Below the pieces are notes generated by a model. It was not told the DNA's origin. It did not search any database and saw only the letters and a program-made list of their open reading frames with translations. Shown here piece after piece: positions 29,334 to 37,687 of a stretch of DNA of 64,000 nt. The stretch is from Shewanella gaetbuli (GTDB taxonomy: Bacteria > Pseudomonadota > Gammaproteobacteria > Enterobacterales > Shewanellaceae), in the NCBI RefSeq assembly GCF_023284065.1, contig NZ_JAKIKP010000004.1, forward strand, positions 248,001 to 312,000, written 5' to 3'. The position numbers and the translations under genes were made by a program. Position 1 is the first letter of the stretch; the number at the start of each line of letters is the position of its first letter.

Positions 29334-30794
29334 ATGGTTCAATTAAATCCCAATTTTATCAAACATATCGCTCGCGAATTGCCCTCTCACTTGTCACTTA
29401 ATGAATTTATTGAAAGTTGCAATACCCCATTAAGAAAGTCCATTCGAGTGAATACCCTTAAAATTTCTTCAGCTGACTTTATTCAATTAATGTCTAACAA
29501 GGGCTGGCACTTTGACCCCATCCCATGGTGTAAAGATGGATTTTGGATTGACGTAACTGATGAGGCACAATTAGGTAATTCTATTGAACATATTCAGGGG
29601 CTTTTTTATATTCAAGAAGCGAGTTCGATGCTGCCACCAACAGCATTATTTGACAAACTCACCAATGCAGAAACTATTCTAGATGTTGCCTCCGCACCGG
29701 GGTCAAAAACCACTCAAATATCAGCATTGATGGATAACAAAGCCTTACTTGTTGCCAACGAGTATTCAGCAAGTAGAGTTAAAATTTTACACGCTAATGT
29801 GCTTCGTATGGGGGCTAAAAATGTCGCACTAACGCATTTTGATGGGCGCGTATTTGGTGAGTACTTATATGAAACTTTTGACGCAATATTATTAGATGCT
29901 CCTTGCGGTGGTGAAGGTACTGTTAGAAAAGACCCCAATGCACTTAAAAACTGGCAAATTGAAGATGTTGAAGCTATCGCTGATACCCAAAAAGATCTTA
30001 TTGAGTCTGCTTTTTTAGCACTTAAGCCTGGTGGAACCTTAGTCTACTCAACCTGTACATTGAGCCAAATTGAAAACCAGCAAATTTGTTATCACTTACA
30101 ACAAGCTTACCCGCACGCAGTTGAGTTTATACCATTAATTAATTTGTTTGATGATGCTGATAAAGCCTGTACCTCAGAAGGTTTTTTACATGTATGGCCG
30201 CAAATATACGATAGTGAAGGTTTTTTTGTTGCTAAGATTCGTAAAACATCATCGGTTGAACGAATAAAAAAGCAACCTAAGTTACAAAAAAACTTCCCTT
30301 TTCAACAAACACCAGCCAATCAACTTGCTGCATTAACACAATATTTAAGCCAAAATTTTGCTATTGAATTACCCGACAATACTACTGTTATGCAACGAGA
30401 TGATGAGTTTTGGTTATTCCCAAATCAATTCTTACCACTGATTGGAAAAATGCGCTTTCAACGAATAGGATTAAAACTTGCAGACGCACTTAAAAAAGGC
30501 TTTAAAGTTCGTCACGAAGCGATTATTGCATTGACGGTTGGAGTTAAATCTGACAAAAAAACAGACTCTAGAAGTATTGAATTAAATGAATCACAAGCTC
30601 AGCAATTTTTAATGGGTAGAGATATCGAGTTCAGTAGCTTTTCGTCTGCATTACAACAATGGCTTGCACAACAAAGTCATGGAGAGATGCTCGTTAGTTA
30701 TCATTTCATTCCACTCGGGGTTGTTAAGCATTTAGGTCATAGGCTTAAAAATAATCTGCCTAGAGAATTGGTGCGGGATAAAGTAGCTACTTAA
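29334..30794 (+). CDS. rsmF: 16S rRNA m5C1407 methyltransferase RsmF
   Basis: This 486-residue SAM-dependent enzyme methylates C1407 of 16S rRNA (E. coli YebU). N-terminal LRKSIRVNTLKISSADF and WCKDGFWI match the family. The methyltransferase core shows DVASAPGSKTTQ (SAM binding), the DAPCGGEGTVRKDP motif IV cysteine and STCTLS with the catalytic motif VI cysteine. The C-terminal extension of about 180 residues, ending in a PUA-like region (MGRDIEFSS), distinguishes RsmF from RsmB. It is a single-gene unit ending at a strong bidirectional terminator. Confidence 0.95.
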   Translation: MVQLNPNFIKHIARELPSHLSLNEFIESCNTPLRKSIRVNTLKISSADFIQLMSNKGWHFDPIPWCKDGFWIDVTDEAQLGNSIEHIQGLFYIQEASSMLPPTALFDKLTNAETILDVASAPGSKTTQISALMDNKALLVANEYSASRVKILHANVLRMGAKNVALTHFDGRVFGEYLYETFDAILLDAPCGGEGTVRKDPNALKNWQIEDVEAIADTQKDLIESAFLALKPGGTLVYSTCTLSQIENQQICYHLQQAYPHAVEFIPLINLFDDADKACTSEGFLHVWPQIYDSEGFFVAKIRKTSSVERIKKQPKLQKNFPFQQTPANQLAALTQYLSQNFAIELPDNTTVMQRDDEFWLFPNQFLPLIGKMRFQRIGLKLADALKKGFKVRHEAIIALTVGVKSDKKTDSRSIELNESQAQQFLMGRDIEFSSFSSALQQWLAQQSHGEMLVSYHFIPLGVVKHLGHRLKNNLPRELVRDKVAT

Positions 30795-30803
30795 AAACAC
30801 TCA

Positions 30804-30833
30804 AAAAAACCACCAAAATAATGGTGGTTTTTT
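30804..30833. terminator. Bidirectional terminator between rsmF and the P-loop kinase gene
   Basis: ACCACCA (30809-30815) pairs with TGGTGGT (30822-30828), extended by flanking A and T runs of at least six on each side. It can act on both convergent transcripts. Confidence 0.9.
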
Positions 30834-30847
30834 ATTTCTTTAAGAAG

Positions 30848-31339
30848 CTAATCTATCTCAAAATTTTTAGCCATTTTTATAATCTGACTATGGCTGACAT
30901 TGTGCTGATTACGTTGCGAACATAATAATTGATGTTCCGGAGATTTAGGATCGCCAACTATAATAACCTTAACTCTATAGCCTAATGCTTCTGCTGCCGT
31001 TTTATAGGCGATATATTCCCAATGACACACATTAGTATTATCACAAATAACTATTGGCTCTTCCCTAGCCAAAGCAGCAATAAACAGGCTTAAATTAATT
31101 TGGTGATACTCAGACAGCTTTCTGGCATCAAAATGGTATTTTCCCTGTTGAATGAATAAAGCATCAGTTGAAAAATAACCCATGCGTTTAATGTTCAATC
31201 TTCTATCCAAAGGCTGCGAAGCAATAAACTGCTCTACCCAATAAGACTTACCACTACCCGGTAAACCGCGCATGATAATGGCTTGTTTAATAGCGTTTTT
31301 GAATCGAACATTTTTGTTACTATCAACTTCAGCTTTCAT
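30848..31339 (-). CDS. P-loop kinase-like ATPase (AAA_33 type)
   Basis: This 163-residue protein carries a Walker A GLPGSGKSYW near residues 25-34 and an STDALF motif after a short strand, like polynucleotide-kinase or zeta-type small kinases (PF13671). ICDNTNV (about 98-104) fits the nucleotide-kinase pattern D-N-T-N, and a C-terminal SQRNQHNVS could be the arginine-bearing lid. Substrate is unknown; RNA, nucleotide or protein are all possible. Its ATG shares one base with the cobB stop (TAATG), so it is translationally coupled to the sirtuin gene. Confidence 0.8.
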   Translation of the reverse strand: MKAEVDSNKNVRFKNAIKQAIIMRGLPGSGKSYWVEQFIASQPLDRRLNIKRMGYFSTDALFIQQGKYHFDARKLSEYHQINLSLFIAALAREEPIVICDNTNVCHWEYIAYKTAAEALGYRVKVIIVGDPKSPEHQLLCSQRNQHNVSHSQIIKMAKNFEID

Positions 31340-32070
31340 TATGCGACTGACTCACTGCCTATTGTTTTTCCCGCTAGAATATCAGCAACGAGTTTAGGCA
31401 CAATATCCCCCGCTTTACCCGTAAAGTGATATTGAAACTGACTGTGTCTATCGGGTTGCTGTAAGTTCACCTCAACAGTTTGAGCACCATGATGATTGGC
31501 ACTATCTACAAAACCAGCCGCTGGATAAACCGTGCCCGACGTACCTATGGCAATAAACAAATCACAGTTATCTAACGCATCATGAATTCTATCCATGCCG
31601 TAAGGCATTTCGCCAAACCAAACAATATGAGGACGTAGCCGTATTGCTGGGATACAACATGTACAGCAATTATCAGGCCCAAAAGGTTCACGTAGCGCAA
31701 ACGTTTGTAACGACTTTGGACAACGACCTTTGGATAACTCACCATGCATATGTAGTAAACGTTTTGAACCAGCTCGTTCATGTAAATCGTCAACATTTTG
31801 AGTAATAAGTAACAGGTTACCGCTAAACTGTTGCTCTAATTCAGCAAGTGCTACATGAGCCGCATTCACTTGTACATCACCAGAATGTAATTGTGTCCAT
31901 CGATTATTGTAGAAGCGTTCAACCAAATCAATATCTCGAGCATAACCCTCAGGTGTCGCAACATCCTCAATATGGTGTTGTTCCCATAAACCATTTTGAT
32001 CTCTAAATGTTTTAATGCCTGATTCTGCTGATATTCCCGCGCCGGTTAATACCACAATATTCCGGTACAT
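31339..32070 (-). CDS. cobB: NAD-dependent protein deacylase, sirtuin
   Basis: This 243-residue cytoplasmic enzyme removes acetyl or succinyl groups from lysines with NAD. Motifs are GAGISAESGIKTFRD (10-24), TQNVDDLHERAG (90-101), catalytic His109 in HMHGE, PHIVWFGEMP and GTSGTVYPAAGF. The Tyr54-x-x-Arg57 pair in RFYNNRW is the signature that lets class III sirtuins accept succinyl-lysine. A cysteine cluster NCCTCC marks the zinc-binding loop. It is the first gene of a two-gene unit with the P-loop kinase and is divergent from fur. Confidence 0.95.
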   Translation of the reverse strand: MYRNIVVLTGAGISAESGIKTFRDQNGLWEQHHIEDVATPEGYARDIDLVERFYNNRWTQLHSGDVQVNAAHVALAELEQQFSGNLLLITQNVDDLHERAGSKRLLHMHGELSKGRCPKSLQTFALREPFGPDNCCTCCIPAIRLRPHIVWFGEMPYGMDRIHDALDNCDLFIAIGTSGTVYPAAGFVDSANHHGAQTVEVNLQQPDRHSQFQYHFTGKAGDIVPKLVADILAGKTIGSESVA

Positions 32071-32363
32071 AATGCTTCCTTATTTTTATTTATTTTTGCA
32101 GTGTAAGGTAATTTATACTGTTAAGTTCTGATCTATGTGCTGTATAAAAACAGTGTTGCTCGACAGATAACAAATGGCAATAATCCCTTAGTAGAAGTAA
32201 GTTTATTATCACAATTTTCACCCGCTAACCATTTTGAAGCAGATAAATTGTTATTTAAACTAGATTAAACCATTTAAGTGGTTTATGTTTTTATATTCAA
32301 CACTTATAATGAAGATATTATCCACGGACGAACCTGATAGGTTCTGCAATCAAGAGATTAGCA

Positions 32364-32795
32364 ATGACAGATGGAAATCAAGCGCTTAAAAAAGCCGGTT
32401 TGAAAATTACCCTACCTCGAGTAAAAATTCTAGAGCTTATGCAAGATCCTGATAATCAACATATCAGCGCTGAAGACTTATACAAAAAATTATTAGATAT
32501 CGGTGAAGAAATTGGTTTAGCAACCGTTTACCGCGTTCTTAACCAATTCGATGATGCAGGCATTCTTAACCGTCATCACTTTGAATCGGGTAAAGCAGTT
32601 TTTGAAATGTCGACTCAAAAACACCATGACCATTTAGTATGTCTAACATGTGATAAAGTGATTGAGTTTTCTGATGAAGTGATTGAACGCCGTCAAGATG
32701 AGATTGCTATGCGTCATAACATTAAACTGACACACCACAGTTTATATCTTTACGGTCATTGTACTAATGACACTTGTGACCACGCTGACGAATAA
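32364..32795 (+). CDS. fur: Ferric uptake regulator Fur
   Basis: This 143-residue repressor has a winged-helix DNA-binding half (KKAGLKITLPRVKILELM, ATVYRVLNQFDDAGI) and a dimerisation/metal half. Metal-site residues are in HHDHLVCLTCDKVIEF, with the CxxC, and in GHCTNDTC at the C-terminus. It is the main iron-responsive regulator. A TATAAT at 32305-32310 is a likely -10 box. An inverted repeat TAAACCA/TGGTTTA (32266-32285) lies just upstream of it. I see no clear Fur box in the region. A strong terminator follows the gene. Confidence 0.97.
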   Translation: MTDGNQALKKAGLKITLPRVKILELMQDPDNQHISAEDLYKKLLDIGEEIGLATVYRVLNQFDDAGILNRHHFESGKAVFEMSTQKHHDHLVCLTCDKVIEFSDEVIERRQDEIAMRHNIKLTHHSLYLYGHCTNDTCDHADE

Positions 32796-32850
32796 GTCTC
32801 TCAGTTAAGCACTTGGGTTAATTTACTGACCCACAATAACTTTAAACATA

Positions 32851-32876
32851 AAACCAGCATCATTGCTGGTTTTTTT
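32851..32876 (+). terminator. Rho-independent terminator after fur
   Basis: AAACCAGCA (32851-32859) pairs perfectly with TGCTGGTTT (32864-32872), with a 4-nt loop and seven T. Confidence 0.93.
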
Positions 32877-32905
32877 ATGGCTTTAAATTGTGCAGTTAAG
32901 CACTG

Positions 32906-33424
32906 TTAAAGTATACGCTGATACACATGTACTTTATGGCCTTGATATTCATCTTGATCAAAAAGCGTCATGCCCACTTTTTTTGCCACCTTTTCTGAAC
33001 CAAGGTTGCCATCTATTATCAAAGCAATAAATAATTCGATATTGAATTGGTCAAAGGTATCAACGGCCGCTTGTGCAGCTTCATAACCAATACCTTTGCC
33101 CCAATACTGAGGGAAATATCGATAACCTAATTCAACTTTATTATATTCAGGTAAAAATTTTGGACCACAAAATCCAATAACTTTATTATCCGCTTTATGA
33201 TGAACAGCCCAGCGACCGAAGCCATGTTTAGTATAGTCTGCCTTGATGACATTATGATAAATATCAGCGGCTTGTGATAAATCAGTCAAGGGTGTGGAGG
33301 GAATAATATATTTTAGCATTTCAGGGATGCTGTTCATTAAAAACAATGCCTGAATATCCGCCGCCGTAAAAGGGCGTAAAATAAGTCTATCAGTTTCAGT
33401 GATAATGTCGTGAGTTGTAGCCAT
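32906..33424 (-). CDS. GNAT-family N-acetyltransferase (RimJ-like)
   Basis: This protein of 172 residues starts at ATG 33424, preceded by AAGGAAG with about 8-nt spacing; a 21-codon upstream extension lacks support. It begins ETDRLILRPFTAADIQALF and contains GFCGPKFLPEYNKVELGYRYFPQYWGKGIGYEAAQA in pieces, which is the acetyl-CoA-binding pattern of the Acetyltransf_3 group. Substrate is unknown. It lies 90 nt after a MarR-type regulator gene on the same strand, and probably shares its transcript. Confidence 0.87.
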   Translation of the reverse strand: MATTHDIITETDRLILRPFTAADIQALFLMNSIPEMLKYIIPSTPLTDLSQAADIYHNVIKADYTKHGFGRWAVHHKADNKVIGFCGPKFLPEYNKVELGYRYFPQYWGKGIGYEAAQAAVDTFDQFNIELFIALIIDGNLGSEKVAKKVGMTLFDQDEYQGHKVHVYQRIL

Positions 33425-33514
33425 GACTTTGCTTCCTTTCAAGTGTATAACGAATCTCAGTTCGTTTAAGCAAAAACATGTTAACACTGATAATATAAAA
33501 AACAGACAGACTAA

Positions 33515-33928
33515 TTATATTTTATTGATTTTATTTAGAAGTCTCATTAATTCAGCTTGCTCTGGTTCAGTGAGTAATGCCAAAAATTGCTCGTTTACCC
33601 ATTCGGCTTCATGAATAAGATCATGCTCTAAAGCCTTACCTTCATCAGTTAAGAAAATTTGAAAAGCACGACGGTTATCGGCTTCTTGGTGGCGAGTCAC
33701 AAACCCTTGAACCTGTAACTGATCAAGTAATCGAGTCATGGTGTAATTGGCAACATCACAACGTTTAGATAGCTCAGTTTGGCTCAAGCCCTCTTCTTGC
33801 CACAAAGTAAACAAAACCGGCCAAAGTTTTATATCCAAATCATAACGCTTTAGCCTACCATCTAACGACTGCTGTAAACTCAGATTAAGATGTGATACCA
33901 AATAATTTAAACTTTCATAACGTTTCAA
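33515..33928 (-). CDS. MarR-family transcriptional regulator
   Basis: This winged-helix regulator of about 137 residues shows GLSQTELSKRCDVANYTMTRLLDQL, QGFVTRHQEADNRR (the wing with the conserved DxR) and LTDEGK. No ATG is available. I choose the TTG at 33928 because TGGAGGT ends 5 nt before it; a TTG five codons upstream overlaps that Shine-Dalgarno. MarR proteins usually respond to small phenolic or drug-like ligands and control adjacent genes, here the GNAT gene. The ligand is not evident. Confidence 0.87.
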   Translation of the reverse strand: MKRYESLNYLVSHLNLSLQQSLDGRLKRYDLDIKLWPVLFTLWQEEGLSQTELSKRCDVANYTMTRLLDQLQVQGFVTRHQEADNRRAFQIFLTDEGKALEHDLIHEAEWVNEQFLALLTEPEQAELMRLLNKINKI

Positions 33929-34026
33929 ATGATACCTCCACAAATCACTCTTAGGTTCAGATGTCTTAAATTACTGTAATGTATTTTCAGACTGTATATT
34001 ACTAGCATACGCTAGATATGAGTGTT

Positions 34027-34479
34027 TTAGTCAACTGATAAAAAATCATTAATATATCGATAATAACAAGCGCGATTTAACACCCCGACTAAGCCTCGGC
34101 TTAAGTGAACTAAAATCTGACTGTCTTGTAGCTCGATAGCAGATTTATCCACGTTAAACTCTGTATCAAGGGTGGAGCGAAAACAAAAACCACTTGCAGT
34201 GGCATCAACCTCCACCAATACCATCGGCCAACTTTCTACGACTACTTTAACCTTCTCTACTGGAGTAATTAAAAAGTATTCGCCTTGAATACAATGTAAA
34301 ATGCCGCTAAACATTCGGGCAAACTTCTGTGGCAAGGGGCTGTTTTGATATAACCAATTGCCATTAGAAACAATGGTAAACAATACTTCATCACTACACA
34401 GTTCGGCAGTCGAGTGTCCCGTTAGTTGCTTAACGGCTTCTGTTACTGAAGCGATATTTTTTTCATGCGTTGGTTTCAT
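34027..34479 (-). CDS. DUF1285 domain protein
   Basis: This 150-residue cytoplasmic protein matches the DUF1285 pattern: NGNWLYQNSPLPQKFARMFSGIL and YFLITPVEKVKVVVESWPMVLVEVD. The family has no assigned biochemical role. It lies only 12 nt downstream of ydiJ on the same strand with no terminator between, so it is co-transcribed with that oxidoreductase. The weak Shine-Dalgarno suggests translational coupling. Confidence 0.8.
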   Translation of the reverse strand: MKPTHEKNIASVTEAVKQLTGHSTAELCSDEVLFTIVSNGNWLYQNSPLPQKFARMFSGILHCIQGEYFLITPVEKVKVVVESWPMVLVEVDATASGFCFRSTLDTEFNVDKSAIELQDSQILVHLSRGLVGVLNRACYYRYINDFLSVD

Positions 34480-34491
34480 TATTTAGTCTGA

Positions 34492-37400
34492 TTATTGATT
34501 GTTTAATAAGCTCAATAAACCTTCAATAGGATGTTGAGGGCTAAATTTTGCGAAGCGTTTAACTTGGCTTCGACATGAATAGCCAGACACTAAAATACGG
34601 TTTTTATCTGAAATGCTGTCAATACTCTGCTGCCACGACAATTCAAATAATGATTTTGATCTCTCAAGGTTATCTAACTCGTGTCCATAAGTGCCAGCCA
34701 TACCGCAGCACCCCAAGTTTAGACTGTGAAGTTTTGCACCAAAGTGAGCAAAAATAGCTTGCCACTCTTTGGCCGTATTCGGTTTAGCGGTTGATTCAGT
34801 ACAATGGCTGAACCAAGTAAATTCGGCACTATTTTGCTGTTCGATGGCTGGAGTTTTGTCTAGTACCGTCATTAACCATTCATTTGCAAGTTGCACTTCA
34901 AAATGGCCACGTTTATGGCCTAAAGCCACTTGATATTCATCGCGATAGCAAAGTACCAGCGCAGGATCTAACCCCACTAATGGCATTCCCAAAGAATGTA
35001 TTTTATTCAAAAAGTCGGCACTGTCTTGAGCAGTTTTAGCAAATTTGTTTAAAAAGCCTTTAATGTGACTAGGCTTACCATTTGGTTTGAACGGTAGTAA
35101 CACTGGTTTAAAGCCCAGCTTTTCGATTAATTGAATAAAGCGGTAAACAATATTTGCGTCATAAAATGAGTTAAAAGGATCTTGCACCACTAATACATAT
35201 TGATCCCGTTGATCTGTTGGAATCGCATACAAATCCTCTAACTCATAACCTCGACTCGGGTGGCCATCAAGACGCTGCTTTAACGTAGGCACTGATAATT
35301 TTGGCGAGTCAACATATCCAATAGCTTTTTTGATCACCCATTGGCTCAGCGGGTTTTGCGAAGCAAAGTTGGTTACTTTTGGCATTGCAGCCATTAGGGG
35401 GAGTGAGTCTTCAATACCAGCCACTAAGTAATCTTTTACTGGGCGAAGATAGCGCTTGTAGTAAATATCAAAAAATTGCGCTCTAAACTTGGGGACATCA
35501 ACCTTAACAGGACACTGACTCGAACAAGCTTTACAAGCTAAGCACCCTTTTAGAGACTCCATCACTTCATGGGAGTAATCATAGTCTCGTTTGGCGTTTA
35601 AGGTGTTTTGAGCTCGCTGCAAAAAGCTAGCTGATTTTGCTATAGCCAGTTCATTAACATTCACACCTTCAGCTTCAAGTAACCTTAACCACTCACGCAT
35701 TAACCCTGCACGACCTTTTGGCGATTGAATACGATCACCTGTCGCCTTAAAGGATGGACACATAGGTGAGTATGCACTGTAATTAAAACATAACCCGTTA
35801 CCATTACAGTTCATTACGTCAGGAAAGTTTGTTCTGACTTCAACCGGGATTTGTCTATCAAAACTGCCACGCTTAACACTGTCGACATTAAACTGCAGTG
35901 CACCACTGTTTGGAGGTGAAACTAATTTTCCAGGGTTAAGACGGTTGTCTGGGTCAAATAAACCCTTTACCTGCTCTAGTACGCTATAAAGCTCTTCACC
36001 AAATACATCAGGGCCGTACTCGCCTCGAACTCCCTTACCATGCTCACCCCACATTAAACCACCGTATTTTAGCGTTAGCGCAGCAACTTGGTCCGAAATA
36101 ACTTTTAGTAATTTTTCATCGGCTTCATCGCACATATCTAACGCTGGACGTACATGAAGCACACCGGCATCAACATGACCAAACATACCGTATTGTAAAT
36201 TGTGGCCGTCAAGTAACGCCCTAAATTCCATAATAAAGTCGGCTAAGTTCTCTGGTGGAACCGCAGTATCCTCAGCAAAGGCCAACGGTTTTCGAGTACC
36301 TTTAGTTGCTCCTAACAACCCCACTGCTTTTTTGCGCATGGCATAAATTTGGTTGATACTTGATTTGTCAGCGGTAATTTGAAAACCCACTAGACCGTAT
36401 TGTTTATTAGCCAACTGCTCTGAAAGTGTGGCTTCTAATTTGGCGAGTTTAGCTTTGACTTCATCATCTTCACCCGCAAACTCAACCATATTTAATCCTT
36501 CAATGGTCTTGTTAGGTACATCTGTGATTAAGTCAGCAACACTATGCCAAATAATATCTTCTCTAGCTAAATTAAGAACCTTAGAATCAACTGTTTCCAC
36601 CACGGTTGCATTGGCTTCAACTAATGACGGTGCATGACGAAGTGCCGACTCAAAAGAGTCATATTTAATATTAACCATCATGCGTGTTTTAGGCAGTGGC
36701 GTAATATTTAATTTAGCTTCAGTAATTACTGCAAGTGTGCCTTCTGACCCCGTTAAAATACGAGAAAGATCAAACTCGGTTAATGCATCATTCCAAGCAT
36801 GTTTTAAGTCATAACCCGTTAAAAATCGGTTTAGTTTTGGAAAGCGGGATTCAATGCTGGCACGCTTGTCAAAACAAACTTTGGCAATTTCACTTATGAT
36901 TTTGTCTGCAAATGCATTTTCAGTGGGTGAATGGTCGACAGATTGTTTCGTTAGTGGTGAAGATTGCAGCACACTGCCGTCTACTAACACACTGGTTAAC
37001 CCTAATACATGGTCTGATGTTTTACCGTAAACCAATGAACCAGCACCTGATGCATCAGTATTGATCATGCCGCCAATAGTGGCACGGTTTGAAGTTGATA
37101 AGTCAGGGCTGAAGAAAAAGCCATGCGGTCTAAGTGCATCATTTAACGCATCTTTCACTACACCTGCTTGTACTTTAACCCAACCTTCTTCGGCATTAAC
37201 TTCTATTACTTGGTTAAGATAACGCGACACATCCAAAATTAACCCATGGGTCAATGACTGACCATTAGTACCAGTACCGCCGCCACGCGCACTAAAAGTA
37301 ACCGCTTTAAACTCGGGTTGGTTAGCAAGTCGTAAAACCAACTCAACGTCTTTCTGCGCTTTAGGGTAGATTACGGCTTGAGGTAAAAACTGATAAACAG

Positions 37401-37536
37401 AATTATCGGTGGCTTGTACAAGTCTGGCACTGTATCTTTTGTCGATTTCACCATTAAAATCACTTTGTTCCAAAGCCTCTAAATAGGCGAGATAAACAGG
37501 TTCTAAAGTTTGTTGATGTGAAAGTAGAGGTAACAT
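34492..37536 (-). CDS. ydiJ: FAD-binding/4Fe-4S oxidoreductase YdiJ (D-2-hydroxyacid dehydrogenase type)
   Basis: This protein of about 1014 residues combines an FAD-linked oxidase domain (residues about 20-560; ARGGGTGTNGQSL, MINTDASGAGS, LNPGKLVSPP), a ferredoxin-like region with CLACKACSSQCPVKVDVP, and a C-terminal cysteine-rich domain with LGCCGMAGTYGHE. E. coli YdiJ, a D-2-hydroxyglutarate-type dehydrogenase of the same design, is 1018 residues. I use the ATG at 37536, where MLPLLSHQ aligns with the E. coli start. A longer frame begins inside the ppsA terminator and is not credible. A TATAAT on the minus strand (37568-37573) is a possible -10. Confidence 0.9.
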   Translation of the reverse strand: MLPLLSHQQTLEPVYLAYLEALEQSDFNGEIDKRYSARLVQATDNSVYQFLPQAVIYPKAQKDVELVLRLANQPEFKAVTFSARGGGTGTNGQSLTHGLILDVSRYLNQVIEVNAEEGWVKVQAGVVKDALNDALRPHGFFFSPDLSTSNRATIGGMINTDASGAGSLVYGKTSDHVLGLTSVLVDGSVLQSSPLTKQSVDHSPTENAFADKIISEIAKVCFDKRASIESRFPKLNRFLTGYDLKHAWNDALTEFDLSRILTGSEGTLAVITEAKLNITPLPKTRMMVNIKYDSFESALRHAPSLVEANATVVETVDSKVLNLAREDIIWHSVADLITDVPNKTIEGLNMVEFAGEDDEVKAKLAKLEATLSEQLANKQYGLVGFQITADKSSINQIYAMRKKAVGLLGATKGTRKPLAFAEDTAVPPENLADFIMEFRALLDGHNLQYGMFGHVDAGVLHVRPALDMCDEADEKLLKVISDQVAALTLKYGGLMWGEHGKGVRGEYGPDVFGEELYSVLEQVKGLFDPDNRLNPGKLVSPPNSGALQFNVDSVKRGSFDRQIPVEVRTNFPDVMNCNGNGLCFNYSAYSPMCPSFKATGDRIQSPKGRAGLMREWLRLLEAEGVNVNELAIAKSASFLQRAQNTLNAKRDYDYSHEVMESLKGCLACKACSSQCPVKVDVPKFRAQFFDIYYKRYLRPVKDYLVAGIEDSLPLMAAMPKVTNFASQNPLSQWVIKKAIGYVDSPKLSVPTLKQRLDGHPSRGYELEDLYAIPTDQRDQYVLVVQDPFNSFYDANIVYRFIQLIEKLGFKPVLLPFKPNGKPSHIKGFLNKFAKTAQDSADFLNKIHSLGMPLVGLDPALVLCYRDEYQVALGHKRGHFEVQLANEWLMTVLDKTPAIEQQNSAEFTWFSHCTESTAKPNTAKEWQAIFAHFGAKLHSLNLGCCGMAGTYGHELDNLERSKSLFELSWQQSIDSISDKNRILVSGYSCRSQVKRFAKFSPQHPIEGLLSLLNNQ

Positions 37537-37576
37537 GGCAGACTTCATAGTTATTTTAATTGAGTCCATTATAAAC

Positions 37577-37605
37577 AAAAAAAAGCCGCTAAAAAGCGGC
37601 TTTTT
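37577..37605 (-). terminator. Terminator after ppsA
   Basis: AAAAAGCCGCT (37580-37590) pairs perfectly with AGCGGCTTTTT (37595-37605), with an AAAA loop on the plus strand. On the minus strand it ends in eight T. It separates ppsA from ydiJ. Confidence 0.93.
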
Positions 37606-37687
37606 AATCAACTTGATAAAAATGCATATTAAGGTTAACTATTGATAAAATTTAACCCTTTATAATGCATATTCATAAGTGGGTCAG

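Noticed and set aside
37537..37611. 25-codon extension of ydiJ
   Set aside because: It starts inside the ppsA terminator hairpin, and the E. coli protein aligns from the ATG at 37536.
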